Positions 17,039-25,882 of a stretch of DNA of 64,000 nt are shown here, in pieces. The stretch's first letter is position 1, and every line of letters begins with the position of its first letter. Under the pieces are notes generated by a model that was not told the origin of the DNA, did not search any database, and saw only the letters and a list, made by a program, of their open reading frames with translations. This DNA comes from Mycolicibacterium parafortuitum (GTDB taxonomy: Bacteria > Actinomycetota > Actinomycetes > Mycobacteriales > Mycobacteriaceae). A program made the position numbers and the translations under genes. The stretch is taken from the NCBI RefSeq assembly GCF_002086815.1, contig NZ_MVID01000023.1, forward strand, positions 1-64,000, read 5' to 3'.

Positions 17039-18316
17039 GTGAGCACGCAGTTCGAGATCCAGCAGCCGGTGATCGCCGGCGGGTGGCGCGTGCTCGCCCC
17101 GTTCCGGTTCCGCGAGTACCGCCTGTTGATCGCCGCGGTGTCGCTGTCGATCTTCGCCGAGGGCATGTGGGCCGTGGTGATGGCATTGCAGGTCATCGAG
17201 CTCACCAACGATCCCACCGCACTGTCGCTGGTGGCCACCTGCCTGGCGGCGGGCCTGGTCGCGTTTGTGCTCGTCGGCGGGCTGGCCGCTGACCGGCTGA
17301 GCCTGCGCGCGATCATCATCATCGTCGAGGTGGTCAACACCGCCGTCGCGACGGCCGTCGCCGTCCTCGGATTCCTTGGTGCGCTGCAGATCTGGCATAT
17401 GGCGCTGGCCGCGGGCGCGCTCGGGGTCGCGGCGGCGTTCTTCTTCCCGGCCTACAGCGCGATCCTGCCGAGGATCCTGCCCGCCGAGCAACTGCTGGCG
17501 GCCAACGGGGTCGAGGGCGTGGTGCGCCCGGTGTTCCAGCGCGCGGTCGGGCCCGCGGTCGCCGGGCTGGTGATCGGTGCGACGTTCCCGGCCCTGGGTG
17601 CGTCGATGGTCGCAGCGCTGTTCGGGGTCGGGCTGGTGTTGCTGCTGGCGACCCGGCTGCCGACGAAACCCGTTGCGATCGCCGGTGATCGGCCACAGCT
17701 GATGCGGGATCTCAAAGACGGCTTCGCGTTCATGGTGAAGACGCCGTGGCTGTTGTGGACGCTGCTGTTCGCGAGTGTGTTCGTGCTCGTCGTGCTCGGG
17801 CCGATCGAGGTGCTGTTGCCGTTCGTCGTGCAGGACCGGTTCGAGCACGGCGAGCAGACCTACGGATTCGTGCTGGCCTTCTTCGGATTGGGCAGCGCGC
17901 TGGGCGCTCTCGGGGTGTCGTCGCGACCGATGCCGCGGCGCTACCTGACCACGATGCTGGTGTGCTGGGGGGCCGGCTCGATTCCGCTGATCGCGCTGGG
18001 GATGACGTCGTCGTTCGCGGTGATGGCGCTCGCATCGTTCATCGTCGGGCTGACCGACGGCGCGGGGATGGTCATCTGGTCCACACTTCTCCAGCGGCGG
18101 GTTCCGCCCGAGATGCTGGGCCGGGTGTCGAGCCTGGACTTCTTCGTCTCGCTGGCCTTCATGCCGGTGTCGTTCGCGATCGTCGGCCCGCTGTCGAAAG
18201 TGGTGTCGATGCAGGCGATCTTCCTGGCCGCGGGCGTGGTTCCGGTGGTGCTGGCCCTGGTCGCGATCTGGGCGGCCCGGATGCACCGCGACGAGGTCGC
18301 GCACCCGCTGCGTTAG
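17039..18316 (+). CDS. tetV: MFS efflux transporter, Tet(V)-like
   Basis: A 425-residue major facilitator with 12 predicted helices. The N-terminus FRFREYRLLIAAVSLSIFAE and segments such as FFFPAYSAILPRILPAEQLL and NGVEGVVRPVFQRAVGPAVAG match the Tet(V) tetracycline efflux pump of M. smegmatis as I remember it. The loop motif between helices 2 and 3 is GGLAADRLSLR. Expected to export drugs using the proton gradient; the real substrate range here is unknown. GTG start. Its stop overlaps the convergent CPBP gene by four bases. Confidence 0.75.
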   Translation: MSTQFEIQQPVIAGGWRVLAPFRFREYRLLIAAVSLSIFAEGMWAVVMALQVIELTNDPTALSLVATCLAAGLVAFVLVGGLAADRLSLRAIIIIVEVVNTAVATAVAVLGFLGALQIWHMALAAGALGVAAAFFFPAYSAILPRILPAEQLLAANGVEGVVRPVFQRAVGPAVAGLVIGATFPALGASMVAALFGVGLVLLLATRLPTKPVAIAGDRPQLMRDLKDGFAFMVKTPWLLWTLLFASVFVLVVLGPIEVLLPFVVQDRFEHGEQTYGFVLAFFGLGSALGALGVSSRPMPRRYLTTMLVCWGAGSIPLIALGMTSSFAVMALASFIVGLTDGAGMVIWSTLLQRRVPPEMLGRVSSLDFFVSLAFMPVSFAIVGPLSKVVSMQAIFLAAGVVPVVLALVAIWAARMHRDEVAHPLR

Positions 18317-19023
18317 ACGCCGAACATCGGGGGAAGTGCGAGCACCATGACCAGACCCCAGAAGAAGTGGGTCAGCATCGGGGCGAGCACTCCCCCGGTG
18401 GCGCGCCGCAGCAGTGCACAGACGGTGCCGAGGATGATCGCGGCGAAGCCCAGCATCGGGTTGCCGGTGGTCGCCGCGGTGGCCACGACGTACAGCGCGG
18501 TGGACAAGATGATCGGATGGTGTTTGAGCAGCGCGGTGTAGACCGCGCCGCGGAAGAACATCTCCTCGGCCACACCGTTGATCACCGTGATGAACACGAT
18601 CAGGTAGAGCGGGCCCGCGTTCGAATACTGCAGCACCTCGCGGACGTAGTCGTTCACGGCGGGGATCTCCCGGACCACCAGGGCGCCGAGGACGAAAACC
18701 CCGCCGAGCGCGATGCCGATCAGGGTGCCGGTGATGACGGGACGCTGGTTGCGCCCGCGGAAGCAGACGTAGCCCATGTGCAGCGGGCCCGACAGGAAAG
18801 CACCGGCGGCCCACACACCGGCGAGCGCGAGGGTCAGCCAGATGAACGTCTCGTCCCCCGGCGGCCTGCTGAGCGAGTAACCGAGCAGTGCGGCGCCGAC
18901 GAGCACCACCACCGACACGATCACCTTGCGCCTGCCGATCACCGACGGCGGCTCGTTGTACGGGGGCGCCTTCGTCGCCGCGATCTTGCGCAGCTCGCCG
19001 GCCCAGCTCGTCGGCGCGCTCAC
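18313..19023 (-). CDS. CPBP-type intramembrane protease-like protein
   Basis: A 236-residue protein with about seven membrane helices. The CPBP (Abi/Rce1-like) motif EExxxR is seen as VAEEMFFRG at about residue 150, and the last motif as PMLTHFFWGLV. The middle helix (LSTALYVVATAATTG) lacks the His often found there, so activity is uncertain. Members cleave membrane or prenylated substrates or act in self-protection. The GTG start overlaps the stop of the upstream NmrA-like gene (GTGA), so the two are coupled. Confidence 0.8.
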   Translation of the reverse strand: MSAPTSWAGELRKIAATKAPPYNEPPSVIGRRKVIVSVVVLVGAALLGYSLSRPPGDETFIWLTLALAGVWAAGAFLSGPLHMGYVCFRGRNQRPVITGTLIGIALGGVFVLGALVVREIPAVNDYVREVLQYSNAGPLYLIVFITVINGVAEEMFFRGAVYTALLKHHPIILSTALYVVATAATTGNPMLGFAAIILGTVCALLRRATGGVLAPMLTHFFWGLVMVLALPPMFGV

Positions 19024-20165
19024 GCCGGGATCACCTTGGGCACCATCCCCAGCACCGTATCCAGCCCGGTGCGGATCGCCGCGGCGAACGGCCGGGGCAC
19101 GAAGGCCAGCAGTCCCAGCATCGGCTGCACCAACGGTGGGGTCACCGCGCTCGCCAGTTGCCGCAACCGCGACACATCACCGCCGGCCCAGCCCGGGTCG
19201 GTGTCGGCGAGGTGATGCGGGTCGAGCAGTTCGTTGACCGGCCTGCGCGGTGCGCTGCCGACCGCGCGGCGGATCGCGTCCTCGACCCCGACCAGCCCGT
19301 CCGGCGGATCGGGCACGAATGCGGACAACCCGCCCGCGGACGCGATCATCGGGAAGTCGAGGGACTCCACCAGGTCGGCGGCCAGCCCGCCGGGAACCGG
19401 CAGGACCAGCCCGGTCACCTTCGACACCATCGACGTGTCGATGCCGTACACCGCGACCGGCGCCCGCCAGATCCCCGCGATGCGTGCGTAGGTCCGCAAC
19501 AGGTCGCCGTAGGTGGTGGTCTCGGGTCCCCGGATGTCGTAGGCCCCGGCCGGAACCTTCGGGTCGGCCGCGGCGACCAGGTAGTGCAGCACGTCGCTGA
19601 CCGCGATCGGGTCGATCGGGTTGACCGACCATTCGGGCATGGGCAGCAACAGGAATCGGTCGGCGACGTAGCGCAGCATCTCGAACGACGTGGAGCCGGC
19701 GCCGATCACGATGGCCGCACCGAGCCACACGACGTCGGGACCGCCGTCGACGGTCAGCGCCGCGGCGACCTCGGCCCGGCTGGTCAGGTGCTCCGACAAC
19801 GAGTCGTCGTCGGGGACGAAGCCGCCGAGATAGACGATGCGCCGCACACCGGCGGCCTTCGCGGCCGCGGCGACGTTGGCCGCGGCCCGGTTGTCCGCCT
19901 CCCGGAATCCGGGCTGCCCGATGCCGTGGACGAGGTAGTACACCACGTCGACGGGACCCGCCTGGGTCAACGCCTGCTGGACCGACGTCTCGTCGTGGGC
20001 GTCGAGGGCGACCGCCGAAACCTCGTCGTACCAGCCGAACTCGGCCAGCCGAGCCGGATCGCGGCTCGCGGCGACCACTTGGTGGCCGTCCTGCAGGAGC
20101 TCGGTGACGAGGCGCGAGCCGATGTAGCCGGTCGCGCCGGTGACCAGGGTGCGGACGGTGTTCAC
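19020..20165 (-). CDS. NAD(P)-binding NmrA/epimerase-like protein
   Basis: A 381-residue atypical SDR. RTLVTGATGYIGSRLVTELL is the nucleotide-binding loop, followed by VAASRDPARLAEFG and VVYYLVHGIGQPG. The catalytic YxxxK is absent; instead there is RRIVYLGGFVPDDD. The C-terminal half (about 250-381) contains helices resembling a lipid-binding or DUF2867-like extension, ending FAAAIRTGLDTVLGMVPKVIPA. It may be a regulator or act on a quinone-like substrate; the function is not known. GTG start, coupled to the CPBP gene. Confidence 0.75.
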   Translation of the reverse strand: MNTVRTLVTGATGYIGSRLVTELLQDGHQVVAASRDPARLAEFGWYDEVSAVALDAHDETSVQQALTQAGPVDVVYYLVHGIGQPGFREADNRAAANVAAAAKAAGVRRIVYLGGFVPDDDSLSEHLTSRAEVAAALTVDGGPDVVWLGAAIVIGAGSTSFEMLRYVADRFLLLPMPEWSVNPIDPIAVSDVLHYLVAAADPKVPAGAYDIRGPETTTYGDLLRTYARIAGIWRAPVAVYGIDTSMVSKVTGLVLPVPGGLAADLVESLDFPMIASAGGLSAFVPDPPDGLVGVEDAIRRAVGSAPRRPVNELLDPHHLADTDPGWAGGDVSRLRQLASAVTPPLVQPMLGLLAFVPRPFAAAIRTGLDTVLGMVPKVIPA

Positions 20166-20204
20166 CGTAGGGCTGTACCCGCGGTCACCGGTTCAGAACC
20201 TGGG

Positions 20205-20732
20205 TCAGGCGTTGCCTGCGTCACGGTGCACCTTGACGAGCTCCTGATAGAGCGTCGCGTTGGTGCGGATGCCGGCGATCTCGTCGTCGCCGAGTTGCCT
20301 GCGGACCTTGCCGGGCACACCGGCCACCATCGAGCCGGGCGGGATCACGGCGCCCTGCGGGACCACCGCCCCAGCGGCGATCAGCGAGCCCGCCCCGATC
20401 ACCGCGCCGTTGAGCACGACGGCGCCCATCCCGACCAGCGAGTCGTCCTCGACGGTGCACCCGTGCAGCACCGCGTTGTGCCCGACCGACACCCCGGAGC
20501 CGATCCGGGCCGGGAAGCCCGGGTCGACGTGGATCGTGACGTTGTCCTGGATGTTCGTGCCGGCGCCGATGTCGATCGGTTCGACCTCGGCCCGCAGGAT
20601 CGCGCCGTACCACGCGCTCGCGCCCGCGCCGAGGATCACCTGGCCGATCACGGTCGCGTTGGGGGCGACCCAGCTGTCGGGGTGCAGGTCGGGGGTGTGT
20701 CCCGCCAGGGACAGGATCAGGGGCTCGGCCAT
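20205..20732 (-). CDS. Gamma-carbonic anhydrase family protein
   Basis: A 175-residue left-handed beta-helix protein with hexapeptide repeats (APNATVIGQVILGAGASAWY, DNVTIHVDPG, ARIGSGVSVGHNAVLHGCTV). The zinc-binding histidines of the gamma-CA fold correspond to TIHVD, VGHNAV and LHGCTV. Similar proteins include YrdA and PaaY; many show little carbonic anhydrase activity. Trimeric cytosolic enzyme expected. A start at 20741 would add three residues (MAP). It is 39 bases before the NmrA-like gene on the same strand. Confidence 0.87.
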   Translation of the reverse strand: MAEPLILSLAGHTPDLHPDSWVAPNATVIGQVILGAGASAWYGAILRAEVEPIDIGAGTNIQDNVTIHVDPGFPARIGSGVSVGHNAVLHGCTVEDDSLVGMGAVVLNGAVIGAGSLIAAGAVVPQGAVIPPGSMVAGVPGKVRRQLGDDEIAGIRTNATLYQELVKVHRDAGNA

Positions 20733-20795
20733 AGGCGCCATCGTAGGACGGGGGCGGTTTCCCCACGGCGGCGCGCGACGTGCAATCCTTCGAAC

Positions 20796-21734
20796 GTGAC
20801 AACGACGTCTGACCCCACCGCGCTCGACATCGTCGACGGAGTCGACCTCAGCGGCAAGACCTGCGTCATCACCGGCGCCTCGTCGGGTCTGGGCCGCGAA
20901 TCGGCCCGAGCACTCGCCAGCACGGGCGCACACGTGATCCTGGCGGCCCGCAACGCCGAGGCGCTCGCGGACACCGAGGCGTGGGTGCGCGCCGAGGTCG
21001 GCGACGCCCAGCTCTCCCAGGTGCAGCTCGATCTGACGTCGCTGTCGAGCGTCGCGTCCGCAGCCGAGCAGATCGGTGAGCTGACCCCGGCGGTGCACGT
21101 GCTGATGAACAACGCGGGCGTCATGTTCACGCCGTTCGGCAGGACCGTCGAAGGCTTCGAGATCCAGTTCGGCACAAATCATCTGGGGCATTTCGAGCTG
21201 ACCCGGCTGCTGTTCCCGGCGCTGGTCGCCGCCGACGGCGCCCGGGTGGTGAACCTGTCGTCGGAGGGGCACCGCATCAGCGACATCGATTTCGAGGACC
21301 CCAACTGGGAGCACCGCGAGTACGACAAGTTCGCCGCCTACGGCGCGTCGAAGACCGCCAACGTGCTGCACGCGGTCGAGCTCGACCGGCGCCTGCGCGA
21401 CAGCAGCGTGCGTGCGTTCGCGGTGCACCCCGGGATCGTCGCGACCTCCCTGGCCCGGCACATGACCAACGACGACTTCGCCGCGCTGAACAAGTCGACC
21501 GCGACCCGCAACCCGGAACGCCCCGCCACCGATTTCCGCAAGCAGTTCACGACTCCCGAGTACGGCGCGGCCACCCAGGTGTGGGCCGCGGTCAGCGACG
21601 AGCTCGACGGCCGGGGCGCGCTGTACCTGTCCGACTGCCGGGTCGCCCAGGCGGCGCCGTACGCGATCGACGAGGGCCGTGCGCTCGCGCTGTGGGGCCT
21701 TTCCGAACATCTCTGCACCATCCGCGCCCAATAG
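20796..21734 (+). CDS. SDR family oxidoreductase (retinol dehydrogenase/WWOX-like)
   Basis: A 312-residue short-chain dehydrogenase. TGASSGLGRESARALASTG binds the cofactor, and Arg in LAARNAEAL suggests NADP(H). NNAGVM, the Ser in VVNLSSEGH and the YGASKTAN Tyr/Lys pair form the catalytic site. Long-chain SDRs of this retinol dehydrogenase type reduce or oxidise lipophilic alcohols; the substrate is unknown. GTG start. Divergent from the gamma-carbonic anhydrase gene. Confidence 0.85.
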   Translation: MTTTSDPTALDIVDGVDLSGKTCVITGASSGLGRESARALASTGAHVILAARNAEALADTEAWVRAEVGDAQLSQVQLDLTSLSSVASAAEQIGELTPAVHVLMNNAGVMFTPFGRTVEGFEIQFGTNHLGHFELTRLLFPALVAADGARVVNLSSEGHRISDIDFEDPNWEHREYDKFAAYGASKTANVLHAVELDRRLRDSSVRAFAVHPGIVATSLARHMTNDDFAALNKSTATRNPERPATDFRKQFTTPEYGAATQVWAAVSDELDGRGALYLSDCRVAQAAPYAIDEGRALALWGLSEHLCTIRAQ

Positions 21735-21859
21735 CGAACTCGCAGCTCACAGCGGTGTTTGCGGCCGCAAACGGGGCCGCGACCCGGTCGGTCGACTTGG
21801 CCGTGACCATTTCGGGCACATACCATTCCAGGCGACTTGACAGATGTAAGGAGCTCACC

Positions 21860-22600
21860 GTGAAGACCCGCCGAAGCAAGGCCGTCGGCGTCGCACTCAG
21901 CGCCGCCGCCATCGCCCTGTCCGTACCGCTCGCCGTCAACGCCTCCGCCGAGCCGACCACGACGGTCGCCGAGATCCCGGATCCGCAGGGCCCGGAGTGC
22001 GGCGCGTTCAAGGAAGCACTGCCGAACTGGAAGGCGCTGGCGAACCTGCCGATCAGCAGCGCGCTGTCGCAGATCCCGACCATCTCGACCTTCAGCTCGG
22101 CGGTCTCGGGCCAGTTCAACCCGGCCGTCAACATCGCGAGCGTCCTCGACAACGGGCCCTACGTGATCTTCGCGCCGACCGACGAGGCGTTCGCGGAACT
22201 GCCCGCCGATCAGCTCGAGATGCTGCGCACCGATCCGGCCGCGCTGACGTCGCTGCTGTACTACCACGCGTTCCTGGGCCTGCTCGGCCCCGACGACGTC
22301 AAGGGCCAGCGCCCGACGCAGGAGGGCACCGAGATCGAGGTGACCGGTTCCGGCGGCGACATCCAGGTCAACGAAACCGCCGAGGTCGTCTGCGGCGGCA
22401 TCCAGGCGCTGAACGCGCGGATCTACATCGTCGACAAGGTGCTCAACCCGGCGCAGGCGCCGGCCCCGATCACGCCGACGAGCACCAGCAGCACGGAGAC
22501 CACCGAGCCGGCTCCGGGCCCCGCCGAGGCGACCGAGACGACTGAGGCGCCGGCGCAGACCACGCCGCTGTCCCCGGCCGCCGAGGCTCCGGTCGGCTGA
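21860..22600 (+). CDS. Secreted fasciclin (FAS1) domain protein
   Basis: A 246-residue exported protein. Signal peptide MKTRRSKAVGVALSAAAIAL then ASA cleavage near residue 30. One FAS1 domain spans about 75-195 (VASVLDNGPYVIFAPTDEAFAELPADQLEML region, YYHAFLG and IYIVDKVL). Two Cys (ECGAF, VVCGG) could bridge. The last 45 residues are a Pro/Thr/Glu/Ala-rich tail, perhaps glycosylated or a cell-wall spacer. Relatives of MPB70/MPT83 have this domain, but no lipobox is present. GTG start with AAGGAG six bases upstream; followed by a strong terminator. Confidence 0.87.
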   Translation: MKTRRSKAVGVALSAAAIALSVPLAVNASAEPTTTVAEIPDPQGPECGAFKEALPNWKALANLPISSALSQIPTISTFSSAVSGQFNPAVNIASVLDNGPYVIFAPTDEAFAELPADQLEMLRTDPAALTSLLYYHAFLGLLGPDDVKGQRPTQEGTEIEVTGSGGDIQVNETAEVVCGGIQALNARIYIVDKVLNPAQAPAPITPTSTSSTETTEPAPGPAEATETTEAPAQTTPLSPAAEAPVG

Positions 22601-22608
22601 CGCTCGGA

Positions 22609-22668
22609 CCGATCAGACACAAAATCGCCCCCTTTCGCGTGAAAGGGGGCGATTTTGTGTCTGATCGG
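22609..22668. terminator. Long bidirectional hairpin terminator
   Basis: Perfect 28-base arms (22609-22636 and 22641-22668) with a GCGT loop, between the convergent fasciclin and acyl-CoA dehydrogenase genes. The arm contains CAGACACAAAATCGC, which also occurs in the hairpin at 29867-29917. Confidence 0.85.
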
Positions 22669-22673
22669 CGTGG

Positions 22674-23816
22674 TTAAACGCCCAGCTCGCGGCCGATGAT
22701 CTCCTTCATGATCTCGGTGGTGCCACCGAAGATCGTCTGGATACGTCCGTCCACATAGGCCCGCGCGACGCGGTATTCGAGCATGTAGCCGTAGCCACCG
22801 TGCAGCTGCACGCACTGGTCGACGACCTTCTTGGCGGTCTCGGTGGCCCACCACTTGGCCTTGGCCGCCTCGACCGCGGTCAGCTCACCGTCGACGACGC
22901 CCTGCAGGCAGCGGTCGATGTAGTTCTCGGTGACCTCGAGCTCGGTCTCCATCTCGGCGAGCAGGAAGCGGTTGTGCTGGAAGCTGCCGATCGGCTGACC
23001 GAACGCCTTGCGGTCCTTGCAGTACTGCAGCGTCTCGTCGAACACCGCACGCGCGCCGGCGATCGCCGAGATCGCGATCGACAGCCGCTCAGAGGGCAGG
23101 TTGGTCATCAGGTGGTAGAACCCGCGACCCTCCTTGCCGAGCAGGTTGGCGTTGGGCACGCGGACGTTCTCGAAGTGCAGCTCGGAGGTGTCCTGGCTGT
23201 GCAGGCCCATCTTGTCGAGCTTGCGGCCCCGGGTGAAGCCCTCCATACCGCGCTCCACCACGAACAGCGTGAAGCCCTTGTGCCCGGCCTCGGGATCGGT
23301 GCGGGCCACCACCACGCACAGGTCGCAGTTGATGCCCGACGAAATGAACGTCTTGGAGCCGTTGATGATCCAGTCGTCACCGTCGCGCACGGCCGAGGTG
23401 CGGATGCCGGCCAGGTCGCTGCCCGCGCCGGGCTCGGTCATCGCGATCGCGATGATCAGCTCGCCGCTGGTGATGCCGGGCATCCAGCGCTGCTTCTGCT
23501 CGTCGTTGGCCAGTTCCTTGAAGTACGGGCCGACGACGTCGTTGTGCAGGCTGAGCGCGGGGCCGTGCACACCGGCCTTGGCGGTCTCCTCGTCGATGAT
23601 CGCGTTGAACCGGAAGTCGTCCGATCCGCCGCCGCCGAACTCCTCGGGCATGTTGAACCCGATGAGACCGTACTTGCCCGCGGCGGTGTACGCCGACCGG
23701 TCGACGAGACGCTCGGTCTCCCACTTCTCCGCGTTGGGCACGAGCTCACGCTCGATGTAGTCCTTGACGGTCTGGCGGAAGGCCTCGTGCTCCGCTTCGT
23801 AAATCGTTCGCTTCAT
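22674..23816 (-). CDS. Acyl-CoA dehydrogenase (LCAD-like)
   Basis: A 380-residue FAD enzyme that introduces the alpha-beta double bond into acyl-CoA. Motifs: MTEPGAGSDLAGIRTSA, INGSKTFISSGINCDL, and the C-terminal YGYMLEYRVARAYVDGRIQT then FGGTTEIMKEIIGREL. The position that is Glu in medium-chain enzymes (IYEGT) is Gly here (IFGGT), as in long-chain type enzymes whose base sits on an earlier helix. It follows the enoyl-CoA hydratase gene by 16 bases and ends the thiolase-hydratase-dehydrogenase operon. Confidence 0.9.
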   Translation of the reverse strand: MKRTIYEAEHEAFRQTVKDYIERELVPNAEKWETERLVDRSAYTAAGKYGLIGFNMPEEFGGGGSDDFRFNAIIDEETAKAGVHGPALSLHNDVVGPYFKELANDEQKQRWMPGITSGELIIAIAMTEPGAGSDLAGIRTSAVRDGDDWIINGSKTFISSGINCDLCVVVARTDPEAGHKGFTLFVVERGMEGFTRGRKLDKMGLHSQDTSELHFENVRVPNANLLGKEGRGFYHLMTNLPSERLSIAISAIAGARAVFDETLQYCKDRKAFGQPIGSFQHNRFLLAEMETELEVTENYIDRCLQGVVDGELTAVEAAKAKWWATETAKKVVDQCVQLHGGYGYMLEYRVARAYVDGRIQTIFGGTTEIMKEIIGRELGV

Positions 23817-23832
23817 TGGCTTTTCGCCTTCC

Positions 23833-24633
23833 TTACTTTGCTTTCCAGACGGGCTCGCGCTTCTGGGCGAAGGCCAGCGGCCCCTCCATGGCGTCTTCGG
23901 TCTTCAGCAGCGTCGAGAACTCACCGAAGGTCTGCTTCCAGAACGGCTCGTCGGCGGCGACCACGCCGTCGATCGCGCCGTAGGACACCCGCTTGCTGGC
24001 ACGAACGGCCAACGGCGCGTTGACCGCAATGCGTTCGGCGAGCGCAAGGGCCGCGTCCAGGACGGTGCCGTCCGGCACCACCTGGTTGATCAGGCCCCAC
24101 TTGAGCGCATCCGCCGAGGACAGCGGTTCACCGGTGTAGATGAGCTCAAGAGCGACCTTCTGCGGCAGCTGCTGCACGATCCGGAACACTCCACCGGCAC
24201 CGGCGATCAGGCCGCGCTTGACCTCGGGCAGGCCGAACTTCGCGCGCTCCTCGGCCACCACCAGATCGCTGGCCAGCGCCAGCTCCGTGCCGCCGCCGAG
24301 AGCGGTGCCGTTGACCGCGGCGATGGTCGGCTTGTCGATGAAGTGCCGCACGTAACCGGCGAAGCCCCACTCCGAATGCTCCGGGTGGAACAGGTTCTCG
24401 CCACGCGAGATCGCCTTGAGATCCGCACCGGCACAGAAGGATTTGTCGCCGGCACCGGTCAGGATGACCGCGCGGATCTCCGGATCGTCCTGTGCGGCCT
24501 GCAGCGCGTCACCGACACCGATGGACACGGCCTGGTTGACGGCGTTGCGGGCCTCGGGACGGTTGATCGTGATGATCAGGACGTTCCCCCGGCGCTCGGT
24601 GAGTGCGCCGGGCTCCACTGCGGTCTCGGTCAC
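23833..24633 (-). CDS. Enoyl-CoA hydratase
   Basis: A 266-residue crotonase. Both catalytic Glu residues are present, in GGGTELALASD and FGLPEVKRGL, and the oxyanion loops are SFCAGADLKAIS and NGTALGGG. It hydrates trans-2-enoyl-CoA to 3-hydroxyacyl-CoA. The GTG start overlaps the stop of the thiolase gene (GTGA), so the enzymes are made together. Together with the dehydrogenase and thiolase this operon gives three of the four beta-oxidation steps; the nearby SDR could supply the fourth. Confidence 0.9.
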   Translation of the reverse strand: MTETAVEPGALTERRGNVLIITINRPEARNAVNQAVSIGVGDALQAAQDDPEIRAVILTGAGDKSFCAGADLKAISRGENLFHPEHSEWGFAGYVRHFIDKPTIAAVNGTALGGGTELALASDLVVAEERAKFGLPEVKRGLIAGAGGVFRIVQQLPQKVALELIYTGEPLSSADALKWGLINQVVPDGTVLDAALALAERIAVNAPLAVRASKRVSYGAIDGVVAADEPFWKQTFGEFSTLLKTEDAMEGPLAFAQKREPVWKAK

Positions 24634-25787
24634 AGGAGCTCCAGGATGGTCGCGTTGGCCTGGCCGCCACCCTCGCACATGGTCTGCAGGCCGTACTGAA
24701 TGTTGTTGTCCCGCATGTGGTACAGCAGCGTGGTCAGGATGCGTGCCCCCGAACCGCCGAGCGGGTGGCCGAGTGCGATCGCGCCGCCGTTGGGGTTCAG
24801 CTTGGCCTCGTCGGCGCCGATGTCCTTGAGCCAGGCCATCGGAACCGGCGCGAACGCCTCGTTGACCTCGAACGCGCCGATCTGGTCGATTGACAGACCG
24901 GACTTGGCCAGCGCCTTCTGGGTGGCCGGGATCGGCGCGGTGAGCATGATGACCGGGTCGGCGCCCGCGAGCACCGCGGTGTGCACCTTGGCCAGCGGCT
25001 TGAGGCCGAGGTCCTTGGCCTTCTCCGCCGACATGATCAGCAGCGCGGCCGAACCGTCCGAGATCTGGCTGGAGTTTCCGGCGTGGATCACGCCGTCCTC
25101 CCGGAACGCGGGCTTGATCTTGGCCATCGACTCGACGGTGCCGCCGCGGCGGATACCGCCGTCTTCGAGCACCACGGTGTCGTTGCCGTCGGCGTCCTTG
25201 GTCTTGATTCCGACGATCTGATCCTTGAACGCACCGGAATCCTGTGCGGCTGCGGCCTTCTCATGCGAACGCAGCGAGAACTCGTCGAGCTGGGTACGGC
25301 TGAAGCCCCACTGCTCGGCGATCATCTCGGCGCCGACGCCCTGGTTCGGGGTCTTGTCGTAACGGGCCTTGAACGACTCGCCGTAGGGGTTTCCGCCGTT
25401 GGCCAGCGACGAGCCCATCGGGGTCCGCGACATCGACTCGACGCCACCGGCGACGACGACGTCGTAGTGTCCGGCGATCACACCGGCGACGGCGAAGTGC
25501 AGCGACTGCTGGCTGGAGCCGCACTGGCGGTCCACGGTCACGCCGGGGACGGTCTCGGGCCAGCCGGCCGACAGCACGGCGGTGCGGGCGATGTCGAGAG
25601 CCTGCTCGCCGGCCTGCATCACGCAGCCCCAGATGACGTCGTCGACGAGCGCGGGGTCGACCCCGGCGCGCTCCACCAGGCCGTTGAGCACCTGAGCCGA
25701 CAACTCCGCCGGGTGGATCCCCGACAGGGCGCCGTTGCGCTTACCGACTGGTGACCGGACAGCCTCGACGATGACGGCTTCAGCCAT
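24630..25787 (-). CDS. Acetyl-CoA acyltransferase (thiolase)
   Basis: A 385-residue thiolase. The nucleophilic Cys is in TVDRQCGSSQQS (about residue 91), the catalytic His in GGAIALGHPLGGSGAR and the second Cys in QTMCEGGGQANA. VNEAFAPVPMAWLKD completes the NEAF motif. It cleaves 3-ketoacyl-CoA with CoA. AAGGAG precedes the ATG. The upstream gap to the CoA-transferase carries a motif shared with other lipid promoters in this window. Confidence 0.92.
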   Translation of the reverse strand: MAEAVIVEAVRSPVGKRNGALSGIHPAELSAQVLNGLVERAGVDPALVDDVIWGCVMQAGEQALDIARTAVLSAGWPETVPGVTVDRQCGSSQQSLHFAVAGVIAGHYDVVVAGGVESMSRTPMGSSLANGGNPYGESFKARYDKTPNQGVGAEMIAEQWGFSRTQLDEFSLRSHEKAAAAQDSGAFKDQIVGIKTKDADGNDTVVLEDGGIRRGGTVESMAKIKPAFREDGVIHAGNSSQISDGSAALLIMSAEKAKDLGLKPLAKVHTAVLAGADPVIMLTAPIPATQKALAKSGLSIDQIGAFEVNEAFAPVPMAWLKDIGADEAKLNPNGGAIALGHPLGGSGARILTTLLYHMRDNNIQYGLQTMCEGGGQANATILELL

Positions 25788-25836
25788 GGTGATACTCCTT
25801 CTTTCACGGGGTCTTGCCTCGAACGTAAACGAACAA

Positions 25837-25853
25837 GGTTTACTAGGTCAACC
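25837..25853. promoter_or_regulatory. Putative lipid-gene operator upstream of thiolase operon
   Basis: GGTTTACTAGGTCAACC. GGTTTACT recurs at 27263-27270 and CTAGGTCAACC recurs with one change at 27282-27292, the promoter region of the FadR-type regulator. The outer AGGTT/AACCT halves make a weak palindrome. It lies 50 bases before the thiolase start. Confidence 0.42.
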
Positions 25854-25882
25854 TACTGGTTGGTGGGGGTCCTCACGCGCGG

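Noticed and set aside
18888-20795. Long plus-strand extension upstream of the SDR gene at 20796
   Set aside because: It lies opposite the NmrA-like and gamma-carbonic anhydrase genes, and its sequence is low-complexity His/Arg/Asp-rich. The SDR begins at GTG 20796 with proper family sequence.
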